Shown one piece after another: positions 16,301 to 25,654 of a stretch of 64,000 nt of DNA. Every line of letters begins with the position of its first letter. The stretch's first letter is position 1. The stretch spans positions 474,501 to 538,500 of the forward strand of contig NZ_JARXVH010000002.1 in NCBI RefSeq assembly GCF_029892565.1, given 5' to 3'. The DNA comes from Streptomyces pseudovenezuelae. Lineage in GTDB: Bacteria; Actinomycetota; Actinomycetes; Streptomycetales; Streptomycetaceae. A program made the translations under genes and the position numbers. The notes below the pieces were generated by a model. That model searched no databases and was not told the DNA's origin. It saw nothing but the letters and a program-made list of their open reading frames with translations.

Positions 16301-18221
16301 CGTGAAGAAGTCCGTCGGCGACGCGCGCAGCGAGTTCGACCGTGGCATGGACCTCCTCGCAGAGGTCGCCAAGAGGAAGGGGAAGGACGCAGCCGGAGCC
16401 TTCCAAGACGCCCTTCTGTCAGGCGACACCGAACGAGCCATGGACACCCTGAAGAGCATCTGGGGAGCGGACGTACCGATCGACGCCCCCGACCTGTCGA
16501 AGGTCGTGGCCGCGTTCTCCAAGGCAGGAAAGGACGCGAACGCCGAATGGTCCGGGGCCCTGGACCTCATCCGGCAAGTCGCGGACACCAAGGGCACCGA
16601 CGCCGCCGCGGCGTTGACGTCCGCCCTGCTCTCCGGCGACATGGCCGCAGTCAAGGCGCAGCTCGACGCCATCGGGCTGTCGGTCCAGAACATCCCCGGC
16701 ACCAAGTCGGTCACCGTCAGCGTGTCCACGAACCAACCGCCGCCCGTGGTCATCCCCCTCGTGCTCAAACGGCAGCCCACTTCCTGGGACCGCGACGGCA
16801 ACGGCGTCCCCGACTCCATCCAGGCGCCAAGCAAGCAAGCCAACGGCTCCGTGCTGGAGTTCTACGCTGGCGGAGGTGTCCGTGAGCGCGAGAGACACGT
16901 CGCACAGATCGCGCGGCAGGGAACATGGCGAGTATGGGCCGAAGAGGCCGCAGGCCCCGAGGCGTACATACCGCTCGCCCACAACAAGCGCACCCGGTCA
17001 CGCGCCATCACCGAGGAGGTCGTCCGGCGCCTCGGCGGCAAGAACGTCGACTGGTACGCAGACGGAGGACTGACCGGCTGGTCCTACAGCTCCTCGGGCT
17101 CGACAGAGCTGGTCTCGATCTCGTCGGTCCGCGCGGACTCCATGCGGACGGTGAAGAAGGGCGGCAAGGAGACCGAGGTCTTCGACCTGAAGCTCTTCGA
17201 GAAGAACCTCGACAAGGCGGTCAAGAGCGCCCAGCGGTGGCGCAAGGACCTCGCCACCGTCGCCCGGCGCGCTGGCCAGGATGTCGCCGATGCCCTGAAG
17301 GACATGGGCGAGGACGGCGTGGAGCTCACCCACAAGATGGCCACGGGCAGCTCCAAGTACGTCACGGAGATGACCAAGGACCTGGAGAAGCTGGGCGTGG
17401 TCGCGCGAGCCACGCTGTCCGACTACACCGCTCAGCTCAAGCAGGCCGTCAAGGACCAGGCCGCGTTCGAGAAGAACCTCTCCAAGCTCGCAGCCCTGGG
17501 CTACAGCGACCTGGCGACGATGCTCGCCGAGCAGGGAGACAAGGACGCGGAGGACCTGGCCGCCGAAGCCGCCAAGTCCCCGAGCAAAGCCAAGAAGGCC
17601 AACAGCCAGGCCAAGGCCGCCTCGAAGGCCATCCCGGACGACGACCTTCCGGATCTCGTGGCGATCATCTCCGCGATCACCTCCAGCACGACCGGTATCC
17701 ACAATGTCGCCGAGAAGACAGAACTCGATGAGGACCGAATCATCGAGATCGCCACGCTCGGCCGGACCCGCATCAAGGACGCGCTGGGGAAGAAGGCCAC
17801 GCGCTTCCTGTCCGACCTGGACAAGGCCAACAAGCAACTCGCGTACGAGGACGGCGGCATCCGTACCGGCCTGTACGGCACCAGCAACGGGATCATCCGC
17901 TTCGCCGAACCGTCCACCGGGGGAGAGGCGTACGTGCCGCTCGGCGTGAACAAGCGGCGATCGGCGACGGCCGTCCTGGCGGACGTGGCGAACAGGTTCG
18001 GCTACCAGCTCGCCCCCGCAGGCGACAGCGGCCTCGTACGACTGGTCGACGCCCGGCCCGCCCCGGTCCAAGTCGTCGTCGTCCGGGAAGAGCGGCCCGC
18101 CGCGCTCGTTGGGTCCATGCCCGTGACCGTCAACGGCGGCGCCGACACCAAAACGGCCGACCGTGTCGGCACAGAGATCATGCGGCGCCTTCGGAACGCC
18201 CAGCGAGGAGGCCGTCTCTGA
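13392..18221 (+). CDS. Tail tape measure protein
   Basis: A 1609-residue protein, the longest in the window. The N terminus has long Ala/Gln-rich coiled coil (residues 20-220), then a TP901-type core with ALGVGVAQAISLERAMANV and LVSASG-like helices around residues 230-550, hydrophobic segments near 555-635 (VLTMVTASIVGLLLL, LAVTGLAAVLTLGIAGYAAY), and repeated Lys/Ala-rich helices to the end. At about 1.5 angstrom per residue it predicts a tail near 240 nm. It starts one base after the chaperone extension and its stop overlaps the next ATG. Two homologous blocks (residues about 850-905 and 1340-1380, 'DYTAQLKQ'/'DYMKELHKQ') indicate internal duplication. Confidence 0.9.
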   Translation: MAGAYTLYVNLLASTGGLSTGLRQGATQLRAFDGQLDGTAARLNQVRVAGDNLARAQVAASAQMVRSQAQVAQAVQRTTVLQERASRAQAVAATAARRTAAEQAAAAATGERAARAQALAQTMNARAQATAGAGAAAAARTAAAADTAAARAAQEHAEAQRRAAAAQATATRATGLAASADARALSAVRMRDEVQTTAARNAQRQAQQVARAEAQLAAARSAQAARTAKNGLLIGAALGVGVAQAISLERAMANVLTISQQITSENVGAFTDQIVELSTELPQTADQLADGLYQIVSSGFDGAEAMEILQIAARGASAGLTTTETSARAVLGVLNAYGMSASDASDVMDVMFQTVNYGVISFEELAQQLGDVVPMAAAAGVEFDDMSAALAAITLTGIPAAEAVTALNMLLTRVMKPTQDLKQAIKDLGYESAASAVEQDGLYVVVNKLNGAAGNTAEGISNMWKDIRATRAALALASAGGENYANTYAGIANEVSRAEATQKAYALQTDTVTGQWQLASNQARALAIDVGRALLPALKAVGSVVHTVVGSIEDLPGPMKSVLTMVTASIVGLLLLRSAYTKVTVQIAAFRTALAAAQAGGAVMPAVLAGTSLAVTGLAAVLTLGIAGYAAYTASKQKAKDATNELVQALQQEREEATTGASINKLYDQLTADGALKDLEKVGIGTTEAIDAITSGGAKLAILQSRLQQDSYEYSRKAKSGDAPGDYESITQYSKAEKTLEDRHKMWSEAVKKEAEIAQQKAIVEAKIKQQAKTSGGIFDLFSLADIDRTGAPEITDEMKALAEAVGDAVDPSRAFRDAQTAAAEAMRKAGKDADNAKVKLSDYMKELHKQLQAQRDFQGNLSELAVFGYDDLADHFAELGVDAAPMLNELVGQLKKGKTKVADELRDIVTEDAERSTEAYRLGLQKTAEITEKYGKEIGRAWAKASERNDPAAFQKVTEQMALIDLRKAVKKSVGDARSEFDRGMDLLAEVAKRKGKDAAGAFQDALLSGDTERAMDTLKSIWGADVPIDAPDLSKVVAAFSKAGKDANAEWSGALDLIRQVADTKGTDAAAALTSALLSGDMAAVKAQLDAIGLSVQNIPGTKSVTVSVSTNQPPPVVIPLVLKRQPTSWDRDGNGVPDSIQAPSKQANGSVLEFYAGGGVRERERHVAQIARQGTWRVWAEEAAGPEAYIPLAHNKRTRSRAITEEVVRRLGGKNVDWYADGGLTGWSYSSSGSTELVSISSVRADSMRTVKKGGKETEVFDLKLFEKNLDKAVKSAQRWRKDLATVARRAGQDVADALKDMGEDGVELTHKMATGSSKYVTEMTKDLEKLGVVARATLSDYTAQLKQAVKDQAAFEKNLSKLAALGYSDLATMLAEQGDKDAEDLAAEAAKSPSKAKKANSQAKAASKAIPDDDLPDLVAIISAITSSTTGIHNVAEKTELDEDRIIEIATLGRTRIKDALGKKATRFLSDLDKANKQLAYEDGGIRTGLYGTSNGIIRFAEPSTGGEAYVPLGVNKRRSATAVLADVANRFGYQLAPAGDSGLVRLVDARPAPVQVVVVREERPAALVGSMPVTVNGGADTKTADRVGTEIMRRLRNAQRGGRL

Positions 18222-19120
18222 TGGCGACGATCACCCAAGAGTGGCAAGTCGACTTCGCCGGTGTCCTCCTGGGCCCCGGAACGCCATACCCCGTCGGCGA
18301 CATCACCGGCTTCGGCACGCCCAAAGTCCGCTCCCAGGACGTCGAGTTGCCGACCGAGGACGGTGCGTTCCCCGGTGTGGACTACTACGGCACGCAGACG
18401 GTGACGGTCGAGGCCGGCATCCGGACTCCGGGTGATCCGGCCGCCGCTGTCGATGCCCTGGCTGAGCTGAAGCGTGCCGCGTCGGACCCCACCACGCGCA
18501 AGACCGCAGGGGCCTTGCAGACGCTTCGCGTGTTCTGGCCGGGCCGTGACGGGCCCAAGCGCGTCCTGGGAAGGATTCGCGACGTCGAGCCGGTGTCCAT
18601 GGCACAGGCCGTCTTCGGCTGGATCCCGCTGAACCTGGTGTTCGAAGTCACCGACCCGGTATGGCAGGGGGAACCCGAGCAGCAGGTCACCCTTCCCCTC
18701 GCTCGCGGCGACGACGACGGAGGGTTCACCGCTCCGGTGACCGCGCCGATCACGACCGGCGTATCCAATCCCGTGGAGCGCCCCGGATGGGCGACCAACG
18801 CAGGCGACTTGCCCGCCTGGCCCTCCCTGAAAATCAAGGGCCCGGTCGTGAACCCCCGCATCTGGATCACGGAGACAGGCCGCGTCCTCGACCTTGCGCT
18901 GACCCTCGGCGAGAGCGACACCCTCCAGATCGACACGCGCCCCGGAACGCGCTGGGTCCTGCGCAACGGCGGCAACGTCGCGACCGCCCTGTCCGCTGCG
19001 TCCCGCCTGGACCTGTTTCAGATCCCGCCCGGAACGAGCGAAATTCGGTGGACCGGCGCGGACTACACCAACTCCACCCGCCTCGCGGTGTCGTGGCGCG
19101 ACGCCCACACCGCCCTGTAA
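18221..19120 (+). CDS. Distal tail protein (Dit-like)
   Basis: A 299-residue, beta-rich protein beginning ATITQEWQVDFAGVLLG, with DITGFGTPKVRSQDVELP and GAFPGVDYYGTQTVTVEAGI, followed by a galectin-like second half (FVLRNGG-like strands, GTSEIRWTG). This order, immediately downstream of the tape measure, matches Dit proteins that form the hub ring at the tail tip. TGATG overlap couples it to the tape measure gene. Family call is by pattern and synteny. Confidence 0.7.
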   Translation: MATITQEWQVDFAGVLLGPGTPYPVGDITGFGTPKVRSQDVELPTEDGAFPGVDYYGTQTVTVEAGIRTPGDPAAAVDALAELKRAASDPTTRKTAGALQTLRVFWPGRDGPKRVLGRIRDVEPVSMAQAVFGWIPLNLVFEVTDPVWQGEPEQQVTLPLARGDDDGGFTAPVTAPITTGVSNPVERPGWATNAGDLPAWPSLKIKGPVVNPRIWITETGRVLDLALTLGESDTLQIDTRPGTRWVLRNGGNVATALSAASRLDLFQIPPGTSEIRWTGADYTNSTRLAVSWRDAHTAL

Positions 19121-19135
19121 GGAGAGCACTCACAG

Positions 19136-20065
19136 ATGGCACTGATCCAGCCGCCCATGCTGACCCACGGCGGCACCCACCCCGCACGCGCCTTCCGGAT
19201 GATGGTGCGAGACCTCGCGTCCGGGAACCAGGGCGTGACCGAAGGCAACGACTTGAAGGTCAGAGAGTGGTCTACCCCTGGCGCCGGCGTCCGCGTCGGC
19301 GACGGCTCGGCGGTCGTGTCGGGAGCTGCGTGGGGCCAGGGTTCCTACACCCAGTACAACGTGGGCGACGCCATCGTGCCGATCGCCCCCACCGGTTCGT
19401 CAGCCCGATCCGACCTCGTGTGCCTGCGAGTTGAGGACCCGGAGTACGAGGGCAACCGCGATCCGGCGGCCGACGAGATCGGCTACTTCCACGTCGTGTC
19501 CGGCGTCTCCGCCACCGCGAAGGCAGTCCCGGCCGGGATGACGGCGATCCCGCTGGCCCGCCTCGACATCCCGGCGAACACGGCCACCATCACCAACGCC
19601 ATGGTCACGGACCTGCGGCTGATCGCGAACCCGCGACGCGAACGGACGCTGTACACCGCCTACCCCAGCGCGCTGAACCGGCTGGTCGCGCAGAACGGCC
19701 AGTGGTACAACTGGCCCGCCGCCGCCCGCTGGAAGGTCCCGATCCCGAGCTGGGCGACGAGCGCCAAGCTGCTGGTGACGCTCGCGGGCCTGCGTCTTTC
19801 GGAGTCCGACGTGTTCGCCAACATGCAGACTTCCTTGGGCACCGACACGGGGCAGACCACCGCCATCGACGACGACCAGGGCGCCAACATCCGCCGCAAC
19901 ACCGTCGTCCTCGCCGACACCATCACCGTCGCGGCGGCTCTGCGCGGCACCACCCAGGACCTCTTCGTGCGCACCCAGCCGTCCAAATCCGAGTGGGGCA
20001 ACCTCGGCGTCGACGCCGCGACGTCCCTGATCGCCGACGTGGAGTTCACCGAAGGCGTCGTCTGA
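19136..20065 (+). CDS. Minor tail protein, tip region
   Basis: A 309-residue protein. The first 170 residues (MALIQPPMLTHGGTHPARAF, GDGSAVVSGAAWGQGSYTQYNVGD, DLVCLRVEDPEYEG) resemble the upper part of actinophage minor tail or baseplate proteins, and the second half looks like a beta-sandwich (AKLLVTLAGLRLSES, TVVLADTITVAAALRG). GGAGAG precedes the ATG at 19136. It could carry receptor-binding or structural functions; I cannot separate these from sequence. Confidence 0.6.
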   Translation: MALIQPPMLTHGGTHPARAFRMMVRDLASGNQGVTEGNDLKVREWSTPGAGVRVGDGSAVVSGAAWGQGSYTQYNVGDAIVPIAPTGSSARSDLVCLRVEDPEYEGNRDPAADEIGYFHVVSGVSATAKAVPAGMTAIPLARLDIPANTATITNAMVTDLRLIANPRRERTLYTAYPSALNRLVAQNGQWYNWPAAARWKVPIPSWATSAKLLVTLAGLRLSESDVFANMQTSLGTDTGQTTAIDDDQGANIRRNTVVLADTITVAAALRGTTQDLFVRTQPSKSEWGNLGVDAATSLIADVEFTEGVV

Positions 20066-20119
20066 CACGACACCGGCACCACCACACCACGGCGCGGGGG
20101 AGAAGCAGGAACGCGCCTG

Positions 20120-21223
20120 ATGGCGTCGCCGTCGTACCGCTACCTCACCACCGACGCACTCACCAACAAGGTCCTCGCCTGGGACCTGCCCCTGACCGGC
20201 GTCGAGTTCGGGCCCGCACTGTCCGCGACCGGCAGCCTCACCGGCGCGGTCGAACCCCGCCTGGCCCACCTCGTCCGCTCCCAGCTCGACCCCGGCAACA
20301 CCAAGATCTACGCCGAGCGTGACGGGCGGCTGCTGTGGGGCGGCCTGATCTGGCGAGCCGACCCCCAGGGCCAGCAGCTCAACATCGAGGCATCCGGCTG
20401 GGGCTCCTACCCCTACCGGCGCTACGACCTCCACGGCCAGCTCAACGCGCGCGGCCCCTACACCTACGCGGACCCGTGCAAGGTCATCCGCGACGTGTGG
20501 GCGTACTGCCAGGAGACGCCGGACGGCCAGCTCGGTATCCAGGTCGACGACACCACCTCGAAGGTCACCGTCGGGACTCCGGAGGACCCCTACCGGATCG
20601 ACTGGTGGGACACCCCCTCGCTCGGCGACGTCGTCTCGGACATGGTCGCCGTCGAAGGCGGCCCCGAGTGGACCGAGGAAGCCACCTGGCACAACGGCAC
20701 GCCGCAGGGCCGCGTCCGCATCGGCTGGCCCCGCCTCGGCCGCCGCCGCACGGACATCCACTTCGAGTCCGGCGTGAACGTCGTCAAGGCGGTCCCCGTC
20801 GAGTACGACGCCGACAATGTCGCCCAGGTCGTCATCGCGCTCGGCGCCGGCGAGGGCCGCAACCGGCGCCGCGCCGTCGACGCGGTACGGGACGGTCGGC
20901 TGCGCCTGGAGCACCTCCTCGAGGTACCGGAGGAGAAGGCGAACGACCGGCTGGCCGCTCGCGCCCGTACGGAGCGCATCTCCCGCCAAGTCATCGGCGA
21001 AGTCACCGAGATCACCCTCCGAGACCACCCCGCGGCCCGCTTCGGTTCCTGGCAGATCGGCGACGACGTACGGGCCCGGGTCCACGACCAGTGGACCGAC
21101 TTCGACGCCTGGTCCCGCATCGTCGGCTGGCAGATCCAGCCCGCCTCCGGCGACACCCCCGAACAGGCCGTCATCCAACTCCAGCGCGCAGACCGCTTCA
21201 CCTACGGGGGAGGCACCGCGTGA
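20120..21223 (+). CDS. Tail hub/minor tail protein (gp37-like of actinophages)
   Basis: A 367-residue protein with WDLPLTGVEFGPALSATGSL, a GGLIWRADPQGQQLNIEASG strand pair, and a C-terminal DDVRARVHDQWTDFDAWSRI followed by a VIQLQRAD strand. This is the pattern of the tail-associated hub proteins (ReqiPepy6 gp37-like) found after Dit in actinophages. GGGGGAGAAGCAGGAACG precedes the ATG at 20120. Its stop overlaps the GTG of the fibre gene by four bases. No lytic-enzyme motif is seen. Confidence 0.65.
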   Translation: MASPSYRYLTTDALTNKVLAWDLPLTGVEFGPALSATGSLTGAVEPRLAHLVRSQLDPGNTKIYAERDGRLLWGGLIWRADPQGQQLNIEASGWGSYPYRRYDLHGQLNARGPYTYADPCKVIRDVWAYCQETPDGQLGIQVDDTTSKVTVGTPEDPYRIDWWDTPSLGDVVSDMVAVEGGPEWTEEATWHNGTPQGRVRIGWPRLGRRRTDIHFESGVNVVKAVPVEYDADNVAQVVIALGAGEGRNRRRAVDAVRDGRLRLEHLLEVPEEKANDRLAARARTERISRQVIGEVTEITLRDHPAARFGSWQIGDDVRARVHDQWTDFDAWSRIVGWQIQPASGDTPEQAVIQLQRADRFTYGGGTA

Positions 21224-24200
21224 GCAGCGACATCGCCCGCCTGGCCGCCCGAGTCGCCGTCCTGGAACGGCAGTTGGCCCACACCACCCGCACCGCCCGC
21301 ATGGCGTACTCGTCCGTCGAGGACGGCGCGATCGAGGTCTACGACCAGGACGGCACCCTGCGCGGCAGCATGGGCCTCCAGGACGACGGCACCGTCGGTT
21401 TCGTCGCCCACAACGGACCCCCGCCACCCACCCCCACGCCGCCCGTGGTCGAGTCCGCGCTGGCCGGACTCACCGTGACCTGGCCCGGAACGTGGACGGA
21501 CGCCGAGACCGCTCCGCTCGACCTGGCCGAAGTCCAGGTCCACCTGTCGACGACCGCCGACGCCGAACCGGATACCACCAGCCCCGTGGCCGCCTTCCAC
21601 ACGGCCGCCGGCGGAAGCATCACCCTCGCCACCGACACCTACACCCCGATGTGGGTGCGCCTGATCGCGGTCAACACCTCCGGAACGGCCGGAGGGCCCT
21701 CGACCGCTGTACAGGGCCAGGCCCGCAAGGCCGTCCCCGACGACCTCGTCAACGCGATCATCGACGAAACCAAGCTCGCACGCGGCGCGGTCACCGACGC
21801 GGCACTCGCCCGCGGAGCCGTCAACTCCACCGCGCTCGCGGACGGCGCGGTGCTCGCCGAGAAGCTAGCCGCCAACTCCGTGACGCTGGGCAAGGTCGCG
21901 AGCGGCGCGATCACCCTCAGCTCGCTCGGCGGCGCGCTCGCGGACGCCACCAACCAGCGCCTCGTCGACACCATGGGCGACGCCGCCGCCTGGCAGACCA
22001 CCGACCAGGGCAGCGACGCCACATGGGCGCACCTCACCGGAGTACCGGACGCTCCCACCGGCCAGAACGTCGGCGAGGCCCGCGGCTTCATCCGGCTCCG
22101 TGGCACGACCCTCGTCCCCTACGAGCCCGGTGTCCTGTACCGGATCAGCGCCCGCATCCGGGCCACGGCCCAACTCGCCACCGGCCCGGACGCGTTCTAC
22201 GTCGGCGTGCTCGGCGTGGGCGCGGACCAGACCACCCTGGTCAACCGGACCGGAGCGAACACCCCGAACAGCCACTACTACATCGCGGCGTCGTACCGCT
22301 CACTGCCGACCACGGACGGCTGGGTCACGGTCGTCGGCTACCTCAAGGACCGCGCGGCCGCGGGTTCCGCCGGTCCCAACAACGACCCGCGCACGCCCGG
22401 CACCGTGCACGACGCCGTCCGTTACATCACCCCCTACTTGTGGCTCAACTACGCCTCGCTGGGCGTCCCCGGCTCCCCGGCCGTCATGCAGGTCGACGCC
22501 GTTGCCGTAGAGGCGCTGAAGACCGGGGTCGTCGACGCAACCAACCTCGTGAGCGGTTCGGTGACCGCCGCTGCACTCGCGGCCGACTCGGTGATCGCCG
22601 GGAAGGTCGCGGCCGACGCCATCACGGGCCGCGAGATCGCCGCGAACTCGGTCACGGCTACCGAGATCGCGGCGGCCTCGATCTCCACGGACAAGCTGGT
22701 GGTCGCGGGCGGTACGAACGTGCTCGGGGACCCTTCGTTCGAGGGCGCCTACACCGCGGCGATCGCCACGACCGTATGGTCCGTCGTCTCCGGCGGCAAC
22801 GGCTCCGCGAAGGCACTGCGCGTCGATGCCACGGCGACGGCCGCCACGACACGGTCCCTGAACCTCACGGCAATGCCGATCCTGAGCGGAGAGCAGCTCT
22901 ACCTCGCCATCGACGCCAACGCGTCCGCCGACTGGGCGGGAGGCGCGCTCAAGTTCTACGCCCGGTGGTTGGACGGCACAGGCGTCACCGTCGGCTTCGG
23001 CGTCGCCCAGGTGGACGTACCGGCCCGCGGCTCGTGGCAGCGGCTTGCCGCCACGGTCACTGCGCCGGCGAACACCACCGCGGCCACGGTCTGGGTGGAG
23101 ACGTACCAGTCGACCGCCGGAGCCGTCCTGTGGGACAACGCAGTCGTCCGCCCGGTGATACCGGGCGTGCAGATCGCCGACGGCGCAGTCACCGCACCCA
23201 AGATCCTCGCCGGAGCGGTGACCGCAGAGAAGATCGCGGCCCTGGCCATCACGGCCGAGAAGATCGCCGGACTGTCCATCACCACGGACAAGCTGAACGC
23301 CCTGTCTGTCACCACGGACAAGATCGCGGCCAACGCTGTGACGGCAACGAAGATCTCGGCGGGCGCGATCGAAGCGACCCACATCAAAGCCGGGGCAATC
23401 ACGGCGGACAAACTCGACGCGGACGCCATCAACGGCAAGACGATCAACGGAGCAGTCCTCACTGGCAGCACCCTCCAAACTGCCGCGAGTGGACAGCGCG
23501 TTGTCATCAGCCCCGGAAACACCAATCCGGAAACCGGCTCGATCGAGTTCTATTCCGGAAGCGCCGATGAGTCAGCACCGGCAGAACTCAACACCGCCAT
23601 CGGCTACGCCTCAGACTCCTCCGGTACCTACGAAGTTCCGAGCGTTTCACTCAGTGCGCCCAAGGTGACGGGTTCGAGCCAGGAAACAGGGGTTTTCCTG
23701 CAAAGCCACGTGCCGGGCTATTCGGGAGGAGTGTTCAACCTCTACGCAAACGAGCTGAGCGGCAACGGAGTTGCCTACATCAACGGGTACGGCGCTGATA
23801 CATCGGCCGCCGGATCGTCCATCGAGCTGCACGTCCGCGACGCTCCGTCCGCATCGGCCCAAGCCACTGCCAAGCTCACATCCAGCGGATTCGCGATCGA
23901 CCGAGACCTCAGCGTCTACGGAAAATCCCAAGGGCGCGGATTCGTCGCACAGAAGACTCTCACCGCGAACGTCACCTTCTCCAGCACGGAGACGGCCCTC
24001 ATCACCACCAGCAGCATCACGTTCAAGACCGGCCGCGCCTACCGTGTCTCCCTCTGGGCGCTGCACAACGCGGCCAGCGACAGCTACGCACTATACCGAA
24101 TCCGCAAGAACACCGTGTCCGGGACGATTTACAAGGACCAGATACGAGTCAACAACCTGCAAGCCTCCACAGCGAACGCAGCCGTTTCCGTCCAGACCAT

Positions 24201-24369
24201 CCTGACCAACACCACCGGCAGCGACGTCACAACTGCACTGTGCTGGACCGGAGTTCAGGGCGGAGTCGCACAGACGTGGACGCTCGCCGCCAGCAGCAGC
24301 AACGTCGCCTATCTCCTGGTGGAGGACTGCGGCTCCGCCGACGACTACACCGGCCAGGCCGTTACCTGA
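21220..24369 (+). CDS. Tail fibre / tip attachment protein with repeat blocks
   Basis: A 1049-residue protein. Residues 1-28 form a short coiled coil (IARLAARVAVLERQLAH), followed by SMGLQDDGTVGF and a Pro/Thr linker. Three blocks of short repeats of the type I-A-x-x-A-V-T-A-x-K-I occur near residues 175-233, 443-494 and 648-750, typical of trimeric beta-structured fibres. Between them are carbohydrate-binding-like domains (NVLGDPSFEGAY...GSWQRLAATVT). The C-terminal 150 residues form a beta-sandwich-like head (FRTGRAYRVSLWALHN pattern). The gene likely determines host binding. G+C falls toward the 3' end, suggesting exchange of the receptor-binding tip. Confidence 0.75.
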   Translation: MSSDIARLAARVAVLERQLAHTTRTARMAYSSVEDGAIEVYDQDGTLRGSMGLQDDGTVGFVAHNGPPPPTPTPPVVESALAGLTVTWPGTWTDAETAPLDLAEVQVHLSTTADAEPDTTSPVAAFHTAAGGSITLATDTYTPMWVRLIAVNTSGTAGGPSTAVQGQARKAVPDDLVNAIIDETKLARGAVTDAALARGAVNSTALADGAVLAEKLAANSVTLGKVASGAITLSSLGGALADATNQRLVDTMGDAAAWQTTDQGSDATWAHLTGVPDAPTGQNVGEARGFIRLRGTTLVPYEPGVLYRISARIRATAQLATGPDAFYVGVLGVGADQTTLVNRTGANTPNSHYYIAASYRSLPTTDGWVTVVGYLKDRAAAGSAGPNNDPRTPGTVHDAVRYITPYLWLNYASLGVPGSPAVMQVDAVAVEALKTGVVDATNLVSGSVTAAALAADSVIAGKVAADAITGREIAANSVTATEIAAASISTDKLVVAGGTNVLGDPSFEGAYTAAIATTVWSVVSGGNGSAKALRVDATATAATTRSLNLTAMPILSGEQLYLAIDANASADWAGGALKFYARWLDGTGVTVGFGVAQVDVPARGSWQRLAATVTAPANTTAATVWVETYQSTAGAVLWDNAVVRPVIPGVQIADGAVTAPKILAGAVTAEKIAALAITAEKIAGLSITTDKLNALSVTTDKIAANAVTATKISAGAIEATHIKAGAITADKLDADAINGKTINGAVLTGSTLQTAASGQRVVISPGNTNPETGSIEFYSGSADESAPAELNTAIGYASDSSGTYEVPSVSLSAPKVTGSSQETGVFLQSHVPGYSGGVFNLYANELSGNGVAYINGYGADTSAAGSSIELHVRDAPSASAQATAKLTSSGFAIDRDLSVYGKSQGRGFVAQKTLTANVTFSSTETALITTSSITFKTGRAYRVSLWALHNAASDSYALYRIRKNTVSGTIYKDQIRVNNLQASTANAAVSVQTILTNTTGSDVTTALCWTGVQGGVAQTWTLAASSSNVAYLLVEDCGSADDYTGQAVT

Positions 24370-24574
24370 CCAACAATGGATACCTATAAGGCGTCATGGG
24401 CGGGGTGACTTGCTTGACCAGGGCGTGGGCAGGTCGTGTGAAGCAAGATGGGAACTGAACCGAGCTCCTGCGCTGGCGAGCTGGGACATCGAACACCTCG
24501 CTCTACGGTCTGGGAGCCTTGTCCGTTGCAGACGCCTAAGTTGTCACCCGATCAGTGACCAGACTGAAAAAGCC

Positions 24575-25381
24575 TCAGTCACCGTTGCCGCATGACGCGG
24601 CTTTCTTTACTTCGGGTACACCATCAACACCGAAGAACGACTGTCCGTCTTTACCCGGAAACTCAAGTTCATCAATCTGTTGAGCGAGATGCCCGTTACT
24701 TGAACGCCACCATTGCATTCCATCACGGTCCTGGAAAGTAAAGCCGTAAAGCTCATTTACCCATGCCGTTCCTTCGGTTCCCCCATAGTCCCCTCGTGCT
24801 GGAGCCCAAGACGTTACGCTTTTCCGCGAGAAGACGAGTTCCGTGCAGGGCGCTAGCCGCGATGTACTCAAATAAATGTAGGCGCCGATGCCTTCATTGG
24901 GATTTTTGAAGTACAGTACGCCCTTTAGTGCTACGCGCGCAAATGGCACCGGATCTGGAGATCGATTCAAGATGTGCACTTTCCAGTTACTTCCGTCTTC
25001 GACGCGGTCTTCGACCCAGGCGGAGACCGTTTTTGCCTGGGCGCTTGCTTCTCTCCTGCTCTCCTCTTGGGATTGCTGGAGCTGGTCCTTCGCGGTCTGC
25101 TGGCTCCAATAAGTGGTGACGGCCTGGGCCCACAGCCCGCCGATTGCAGCGAGGGCAGCAAGAGCGGTAGCCGTCACGGTAATCATGTGCGACCATCTGG
25201 CGCGCCGGACACGGGTCCAAATTCTCCGTGCCCGGGACAATTCTGCGTCTGGCTCCGGCGTCGGCTCCGGCTCCGGCGCCGGAGCCGGGGGGTCTTCACG
25301 GACCCGGGCCCGCACTTGGGCGGGCGCGGTGCGCCGCCTGGCCAGCCGTAGCCGTACGTGCCTCTGTGGCCCCTCTGACAT
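24575..25381 (-). CDS. Prophage-encoded single-pass membrane protein, minus strand
   Basis: A 268-residue protein read against the surrounding phage genes. The N-terminal 65 residues are basic and Pro-rich (VREDPPAPAPEPEPTPEP), followed by a transmembrane segment (MITVTATALAALAAIGGLWA), a short coiled coil (KDQLQQSQEESRREASAQ) and a folded C-terminal domain outside or inside the membrane (WKVHILNRSPDPVPFARVAL). The ATG at 25381 follows GGGGGA. Position between tail and lysis modules, opposite strand and lower G+C suggest an accessory gene expressed from the prophage, perhaps excluding other phages. Function unknown. Confidence 0.55.
   Translation of the reverse strand: MSEGPQRHVRLRLARRRTAPAQVRARVREDPPAPAPEPEPTPEPDAELSRARRIWTRVRRARWSHMITVTATALAALAAIGGLWAQAVTTYWSQQTAKDQLQQSQEESRREASAQAKTVSAWVEDRVEDGSNWKVHILNRSPDPVPFARVALKGVLYFKNPNEGIGAYIYLSTSRLAPCTELVFSRKSVTSWAPARGDYGGTEGTAWVNELYGFTFQDRDGMQWWRSSNGHLAQQIDELEFPGKDGQSFFGVDGVPEVKKAASCGNGD
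24587..24608 (+). terminator. Terminator after tail operon
   Basis: GCCGC ATGAC GCGGC (24587-24601) is followed by TTTCTTT. The stem is short but the T-run is clear for this G+C. It overlaps the 3' end of the minus-strand gene that converges here. Confidence 0.5.
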
Positions 25382-25654
25382 CTGTCCCCCAGACGTAGCT
25401 TCTGGGGGCATAGACGCCAGCGCAAGCCATCCGGCTCCAGTCACCTCACGATCCTTCGCCCAGGCGCTGCTGCCGCGCCGGGCGCCTCCGTACAGCGTGA
25501 CCTCTCTCAATCACCGCGTGATGGATTCCAGGGCCCTCGCGGCCTCGCACAGCGCATTCAGGTCGTCCAGGAGGTACCCCATCATTCGCCTGCAACGTCG
25601 AAGTGCGTGCTGTACTTGAGGGCGGCAGGAGCTGTAGACGAGTGGGAGTGTTCG

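Noticed and set aside
25516..25584. 23-residue minus-strand peptide before the membrane protein gene
   Set aside because: Start is weak and the peptide ends by overlapping an unlikely upstream TTG start; no conservation can be seen.
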